Assembly (NCBI RefSeq): GCF_016901035.1
Contig: NZ_JAFEUF010000039.1
Span: 1-40,264 of the forward strand
Direction of reading: 5' to 3'
Source of the DNA: Streptomyces durocortorensis
GTDB lineage: Bacteria; Actinomycetota; Actinomycetes; Streptomycetales; Streptomycetaceae
DNA: 40,264 nt
The notes below the pieces were generated by a model. The model was not told the origin of the DNA. It did not search any database and saw only the letters and a program-made list of their open reading frames with translations. Each line of letters begins with the position of its first letter. The stretch's first letter is position 1. Both the position numbers and the translations under genes were made by a program. This document shows, piece after piece, positions 35,786 through 40,264 of the stretch.

Positions 35786-37081
35786 TCAGTCGACGAGGCC
35801 GTCCGCCGCCTCGACCTCTTCACGGGTGATGCCGAGCAGATAGAGCACGGTGTCCAGGAACGGCACGTTCACCGCGGTGTGCGCCGCCTCGCGGACCAGC
35901 GGCTTGGCGTTGAACGCGACGCCGAGCCCGGCGGTGTTCAGCATGTCGAGGTCGTTCGCCCCGTCCCCGATCGCCACCGTCTGGGCCAGCGGCACCCCCG
36001 CCTGCTCGGCGAAGCTCCGCAGCAGCCGGGCCTTGCCCGCCCGGTCCACCACCTCGCCGACGACCCGGCCGGTGAGCTTGCCGTCCACGACCTCCAGGGT
36101 GTTGGCCGAGGCGAAGTCGAGGCCGAGCCGCTCCTTCAGGTCGTCCGTGACCTGGGTGAAGCCGCCGGAGACGACACCGACCTGGTAGCCGAGCCGCTTC
36201 AGCGTACGGATCAGGGTGCGGGCGCCGGGGGTGAGCCGTACCTCGGTACGCACCTTGTCCACCACCGAGGCGTCCAGACCGGCCAGTAGCGCGACCCGGG
36301 CGTGCAGCGACTGTTCGAAGTCCAGCTCGCCGCGCATCGCCTGCTCGGTCACCTCGGCGACCCGGTCCTCGCAGCCCGCGTGCGCCGCGAAGAGCTCGAT
36401 CACCTCGTCCTGGATCAGCGTGGAGTCGACGTCCATGACGACCAGCCGCTGGGCACGTCGGCTCAGCCCGGCCGAGACCACCGCGACATCCACGCCGATC
36501 TCCGCGGCCTCGGTCGCCAGTGCGGTCCGCAGCTCCGCCGTCCCGGTCCCCGACACCGCGAACTCGACAGCGGTGACCGGGTACTTCGCCAGCCGGAAGA
36601 TGCGGTCGATGTTCCCGCCGGTCGAGGTGATGGAGGCCGCTATGGCGGCGGTCGACTCCGCGGTGAGCGGGTGCCCCAGCACCGTCACATGGGAACGGCC
36701 GGTACCACGGGGCCGGTTGTCGCCGATGCCCGAGATGATCTCGGCCTGCAGCTTCAGGGAGTCGGCCCAGCTGTGCACGGTCGCCCGCAGATCGCCCTCG
36801 GTGGTCCCGCCCGCCGTGGGCGCGGTGACCAGGGCGCACAGCACGATGCGGCCACGGGTGACGACCTGCTCGATGTCCACGACGTCCACCGCGTACGCGG
36901 CGAGGGTGTCGAAGAGGCCGGCGGTGATGCCGGGACGGTCCTTGCCGAAGATCTTGACGAGCAGGGTGGGGGCGTCGCCGCCCGGAGGGGGCCCGTCGCC
37001 GACCCCGTCGTCCCGACGGTGCTCAGGGGGCTCAGAGGGCTCAGGAGACGAGAGGGGCTGAGGTGGCTGAGGTGCGCTCAT
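35786..37081 (-). CDS. serB: Phosphoserine phosphatase SerB with ACT domains
   Basis: A 431-aa HAD-superfamily enzyme making L-serine from O-phosphoserine. A proline/glutamate-rich head (1-38) is followed by two ACT-like domains (about 38-110 and 130-205), which bind amino acids and probably sense serine. The catalytic HAD domain has Asp217/Asp219 (DVDST), SGG (motif II region) and GDGANDLDM (about 373). ATG 37081 follows GGGAA at about 6 nt. Upstream GTG/TTG starts would give a long, unconserved extension. The active-site residues are all present, so it should be functional. Confidence 0.95.
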   Translation of the reverse strand: MSAPQPPQPLSSPEPSEPPEHRRDDGVGDGPPPGGDAPTLLVKIFGKDRPGITAGLFDTLAAYAVDVVDIEQVVTRGRIVLCALVTAPTAGGTTEGDLRATVHSWADSLKLQAEIISGIGDNRPRGTGRSHVTVLGHPLTAESTAAIAASITSTGGNIDRIFRLAKYPVTAVEFAVSGTGTAELRTALATEAAEIGVDVAVVSAGLSRRAQRLVVMDVDSTLIQDEVIELFAAHAGCEDRVAEVTEQAMRGELDFEQSLHARVALLAGLDASVVDKVRTEVRLTPGARTLIRTLKRLGYQVGVVSGGFTQVTDDLKERLGLDFASANTLEVVDGKLTGRVVGEVVDRAGKARLLRSFAEQAGVPLAQTVAIGDGANDLDMLNTAGLGVAFNAKPLVREAAHTAVNVPFLDTVLYLLGITREEVEAADGLVD

Positions 37082-37483
37082 GGTGTTCCCACCGTATCGG
37101 TCCGGCCGTCCCCTCCGGCCGCCCGTCCCGAGTGCCGGACGGGAACCGTCGACGTGGCCTTCCCGTGGTGCCGGACGCGAGTACGGGCCCGGGGAGCGGA
37201 AAGCCACCGATCTGGCCGGTACGGATCTTGCGCTCGGAGGCACCGGCTGCCTCGTATCCGCCGTTATGCCCGCACTGAAGATTCTCTGATCGGTAATCAG
37301 CGCTTCATCCCGACTTCTTCTGCTCCACTCCCGTTTCGCCCCCCGGTATCGGGGTGTTCGCGCGGGTCTCCCCGCGCTCTTCACCCGCCCGACTTTCGGA
37401 TCGGGGACTGGTCCTGGAATAGTTCCCCACGATGTTCAGCATCCCTAGACTCCCTGCGACGGGGGTAACACGGGGGACAACTA
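37082..37483. other. 402-bp divergent intergenic region
   Basis: No gene. Visible structures are CTGAT-cggta-ATCAG (37286-37300), CCCCG-gtat-CGGGG (37341-37354) and GCGCGGG-tctc-CCCGCGC (37360-37377). Nearest the FHA-ABC gene is a -10-like TAGACT (37446-37451) with a weak -35 (TTCCCC, 37423-37428, spacing 17). The promoters of both divergent genes must lie here. Confidence 0.4.
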
Positions 37484-40114
37484 GTGGGGCGCGGAGTGCC
37501 GGAACTCGTACTGGAATTGAATGGCAGCACCTGGACGCTCGATCCGTCCAGGTCGTACACCCTCGGACGTGATCCGCAGGGCGACCTGACGATCGACGAC
37601 GCCAGAGTGTCGTGGCGGCATGCCACGATCAGCTGGAACGGCCGCAGTTGGTCCATCGAGGACCACGGCAGCACCAACGGCACCTATGTGCAGGGCCGGC
37701 GGATCCAGCAGGTGGAGATCGGCCCCGGCTCGGTGCTGCACCTGGGCAACGCCACCGACGGCCCCCGGGTGAGCCTCAGCCCCGCCGGGGTCGCCGGCGG
37801 TCAGGCGGTCGGAGCCCAGCAGGCTCCCCAGCAGCAGCAGCCCCAGGGTGCTGGCGCGGGCTGGCAGGGACACCAGGCCCCCGCCCAGCACCAGGCCCCT
37901 GCACAGCACCAGGCCTGGCAGCAGCCTCAGCCGCAGGCCGGGCACCAGCAGGCCGCACATCAGCAGGCCGGACACCAGCAGGCGCCTCAGCAGCAGTTCC
38001 CGCACCAGCAGCCCGCGCACCAGAACGTGCCGCACCAGCAGAACCCCGGGCAGCAGGGCGGACCGGGACAGGGCGGTGCCGCGGGGGCGCCGCCGGTCTA
38101 CGGCGACCGCAGCCCCACCACGTTCCACCAGCTGGCCCTCGGCCGGGTCATGCGCATCGGTCGTGCGCTGGAGAACGAACTGGTCGTCTCCGACCTCCAG
38201 GTCTCCCGCAACCACGCCGAGTTCCACGCGACGCCCGACGGCCGCTTCGAGATCCGCGACCTCGGCTCGCACAACGGCACGTACGTCAACGGTCAGCCGC
38301 TCCACAAGTCCGGCTCGGCGCTCATCGGCCCGAACGACATCGTCGGCGTCGGCCACTCGACGTTCCGGCTGGTCGGGGACCGGCTGGAAGAGTTCGTCGA
38401 CACCGGTGAGGTCTCCTTCTCCGCCCGCCACCTCACGGTGACGGTCGACGGCGGGAAGCAGATCCTCAAGGACGTCTCCTTCGGCGTCCCCGAGAAGTCG
38501 CTGATCGCGGTCATCGGCCCGTCCGGCTCCGGAAAGTCCACCCTCCTCAAGGCACTCACCGGCTACCGGCCCGCCAACCAGGGTGACGTCCTCTACGACA
38601 ACCGAAACCTGTACAAGCAGTTCGCCGAGCTGCGCCAGCGCATCGGTCTGGTCCCGCAGGACGACATCCTGCACAAGGAACTGACCGTCGCCAAGGCCCT
38701 CAAGTACGCGGCCAAACTCCGCTTCCCCTCGGACACCACCGAGGCCGAGCGCCAGTCCCGGATCACCGAGGTCCTCGCCGAGCTCAAGCTCGACATCCAC
38801 AAGGACAAGAAGATCACCTCGCTCTCCGGCGGCCAGCGCAAGCGCGTCTCGGTCGCCCTGGAGCTGCTCACCAAGCCCTCGCTGATCTTCCTGGACGAGC
38901 CGACCTCCGGTCTCGACCCGGGCATGGACCGCGACGTCATGCAGCTGCTGCGCGGCCTCGCCGACGACGGCCGCACGGTGCTCGTGGTCACGCACTCGGT
39001 CGCCGAGCTGGCGATCTGCGACAAGCTCCTCGTGATGGCGCCCGGCGGTTCCGTCGCCTACTTCGGTCCGCCGGAGGAAGCGCTGAACTTCTTCGGCTAC
39101 ACCAGCTGGGCCGACGTCTTCTCCGCCTTCGAGAACTACCGCGACTACGACTGGGCGGGCCGCTGGCGCGGTTCGCAGCACTACCAGATGTACGCCGCCG
39201 ACATCGACGCGGTCGCGGCCCAGCCGGTCAACATGCCGCCCCCGCAGCAGATGCGCCCGCCGAAGCCGCAGACCTGGGGCACGCAGCTGTGGACCCTGGT
39301 GCGCAGGTACGTCTCCGTCATCGCCTCCGACAAGGCGTTCCTCGGCCTGATGGTGGCGCTGCCCGCGGTGATCGGTGTGCTGAGCGCGGTCATCCCGGCG
39401 GAATTCGGACTGGCCGCGCCGACCCCGCCGAACAAGTTCAACCAGAAGTCCGGAATGATCCTGCTGATCCTCGCGGTCGGAATCTGCCTGGCGGGATCGG
39501 CCAGCTCCGTACGAGAACTGATCAAGGAACGGGTCATCTACGAACGGGAACGGGCCACCGGCCTCTCCCGCTCGGCCTACCTGGCGTCCAAGGTGATCGT
39601 GCTCGGCGTGATCACCGCCTTCCAGGGCGTCATCCTCTGCGCCATCTGCTTCGCCGTCCGCGACCTGCCGGCCGAGGGCCTGTTCATGCCTCCGGCCGTC
39701 GAGCTCTGTCTCTCCATCGTGGCCCTCGGGTTCACCTCGATGATGTTCGGCCTGATGATCTCCGCCCTGGTCAAGACCTCCGAGATGACCATGCCGCTGC
39801 TGGTGATGTTCGCGATCGTCCAGCTGGTCTTCACCGGAGTCCTCTTCCAGGTGTACGGCACGCCCGGCCTGGAGCAGCTCACCTGGCTGATGCCGTCCCG
39901 CTGGGGCGTGGCCGCGGCCGGCACCACGCTGGACCTGGCCCACCTGATGCCGCCGTGGGATCCGAAGAACCCGACCGACCTCGACCCGCTCTGGGAGGCC
40001 ACGGCGACCCAGTGGGGGATCAACATCTTCGTACTGCTGGTGATCGCTCTCATCTGCGCCGTCGCGGTTTCGCGCCTGCTGCGCCGCCACGAGCCCGAGG
40101 TCATGCGCAAGTAG
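37484..40114 (+). CDS. FHA-domain ABC-2 type transporter
   Basis: An 876-aa single-chain exporter resembling M. tuberculosis Rv1747. Two FHA domains bind phosphothreonine: FHA1 (about 24-95; GRD 28-30, RH 45-46, GSTNGT 62-67) and FHA2 (about 215-295; GR 226-227, SRNH 241-244, GSHNGT 261-266). They are joined by a Gln/His/Pro-rich linker (about 105-200). The ABC ATPase has Walker A GPSGSGKS (345-352), LSGGQ (447-451) and DEPTSGLD (471-478). An ABC-2 membrane domain (about 610-870) has six helices. In mycobacteria the FHA domains are targets of Ser/Thr kinases; no kinase gene lies in this window. GTG 37484 has GGGGGA 6 nt upstream; GTG 37496 is an alternative. Confidence 0.92.
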   Translation: MGRGVPELVLELNGSTWTLDPSRSYTLGRDPQGDLTIDDARVSWRHATISWNGRSWSIEDHGSTNGTYVQGRRIQQVEIGPGSVLHLGNATDGPRVSLSPAGVAGGQAVGAQQAPQQQQPQGAGAGWQGHQAPAQHQAPAQHQAWQQPQPQAGHQQAAHQQAGHQQAPQQQFPHQQPAHQNVPHQQNPGQQGGPGQGGAAGAPPVYGDRSPTTFHQLALGRVMRIGRALENELVVSDLQVSRNHAEFHATPDGRFEIRDLGSHNGTYVNGQPLHKSGSALIGPNDIVGVGHSTFRLVGDRLEEFVDTGEVSFSARHLTVTVDGGKQILKDVSFGVPEKSLIAVIGPSGSGKSTLLKALTGYRPANQGDVLYDNRNLYKQFAELRQRIGLVPQDDILHKELTVAKALKYAAKLRFPSDTTEAERQSRITEVLAELKLDIHKDKKITSLSGGQRKRVSVALELLTKPSLIFLDEPTSGLDPGMDRDVMQLLRGLADDGRTVLVVTHSVAELAICDKLLVMAPGGSVAYFGPPEEALNFFGYTSWADVFSAFENYRDYDWAGRWRGSQHYQMYAADIDAVAAQPVNMPPPQQMRPPKPQTWGTQLWTLVRRYVSVIASDKAFLGLMVALPAVIGVLSAVIPAEFGLAAPTPPNKFNQKSGMILLILAVGICLAGSASSVRELIKERVIYERERATGLSRSAYLASKVIVLGVITAFQGVILCAICFAVRDLPAEGLFMPPAVELCLSIVALGFTSMMFGLMISALVKTSEMTMPLLVMFAIVQLVFTGVLFQVYGTPGLEQLTWLMPSRWGVAAAGTTLDLAHLMPPWDPKNPTDLDPLWEATATQWGINIFVLLVIALICAVAVSRLLRRHEPEVMRK

Positions 40115-40140
40115 GGCCGCCCGGCCCGTACGGAACGACG

Positions 40141-40185
40141 CCCGGGGGGCCGGGCCCCCCCCGGGGGGGGGCCCCCCCCCGGGGG
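40141..40185. other. G/C homopolymer tract near the end of the window
   Basis: Alternating C and G runs without A or T shortly after the FHA-ABC stop. It resembles the tract at 18931-19046 and probably marks a terminator that failed in assembly. The last 80 bp (40185-40264) are also unusually G-rich and hold no gene that I can support. Confidence 0.7.
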
Positions 40186-40264
40186 TATGGGCGGGGGAAC
40201 CCGCCAGCCCGGGCGGGGGAGGCTATGAGCTGAGGCGCGGCGGCGGGGCCCCGCGGATGGGGGG

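Noticed and set aside
37481..40090. An 869-aa minus-strand open frame
   Set aside because: It is antisense to the FHA-ABC gene, with shadow composition.

Overview
The window is high-GC actinobacterial chromosome, almost certainly Streptomyces. Third codon positions are overwhelmingly G/C, GTG and TTG starts are frequent, and many genes overlap by ATGA or GTGA. The gene set (FHA-ABC2 exporter, DUF3099, SGM_5486-type microprotein, FabG/FabI pair, TldD/TldE pair, DUF485/acetate symporter, Asp23/AmaP cluster) is typical of the conserved Streptomyces core. No tRNA, rRNA, CRISPR array, insertion sequence, prophage or secondary-metabolite cluster was seen.

Layout. 24-6186: an unrecognised 475-aa protein with a suspicious N-terminus, a VOC protein, a YpfJ-type zinc metallopeptidase, an ABC-F ATPase, a small HTH protein and a crotonase-fold enzyme. 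6227-9408: an envelope-stress block made of a divergent Asp23-like protein facing an operon of Asp23, a micro membrane protein, a second Asp23, DUF6286 and AmaP. 9440-16983 (all minus strand): SDR, GH15 hydrolase, SURF1, a small zinc protein, a DEDDh exonuclease with BRCT, and a large RING-TerD protein. 17271-18919: sterol desaturase family protein and lysoplasmalogenase. 19069-25669: secreted subtilase, DUF485 plus acetate symporter, MoaA, a small Cys/His protein, DUF3099 and GlsB. 25750-30082 (minus): TyrS, TldE, TldD. 30321-32369: FabG-FabI (type II fatty-acid reductases) and a secreted protein. 32422-35668: a FadR-type regulator divergent from a CynX-type MFS transporter, two small proteins and a SixA-like phosphatase. 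35786-40114: SerB, then a two-FHA ABC-2 transporter.

How genes work together. Clear functional units are the Asp23/AmaP operon (membrane-anchored stress scaffold), DUF485/ActP (acetate uptake), FabG/FabI, TldD/TldE (heterodimeric protease) and the GntR/MFS pair with palindromes in the shared promoter. The most unusual protein is the RING-TerD fusion: its cysteine/histidine spacing is a textbook C3HC4 RING, rare in free-living bacteria.

Data quality. Three G/C homopolymer tracts (18931-19046, 23059-23120, 40141-40185) look like assembly artefacts; the second is flanked by a 31-bp direct repeat. The first ORF begins with what looks like the N-terminus of a sugar-phosphate nucleotidyltransferase fused to an unrelated protein, possibly a misjoin. 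Gene structures next to these places should be read with caution.
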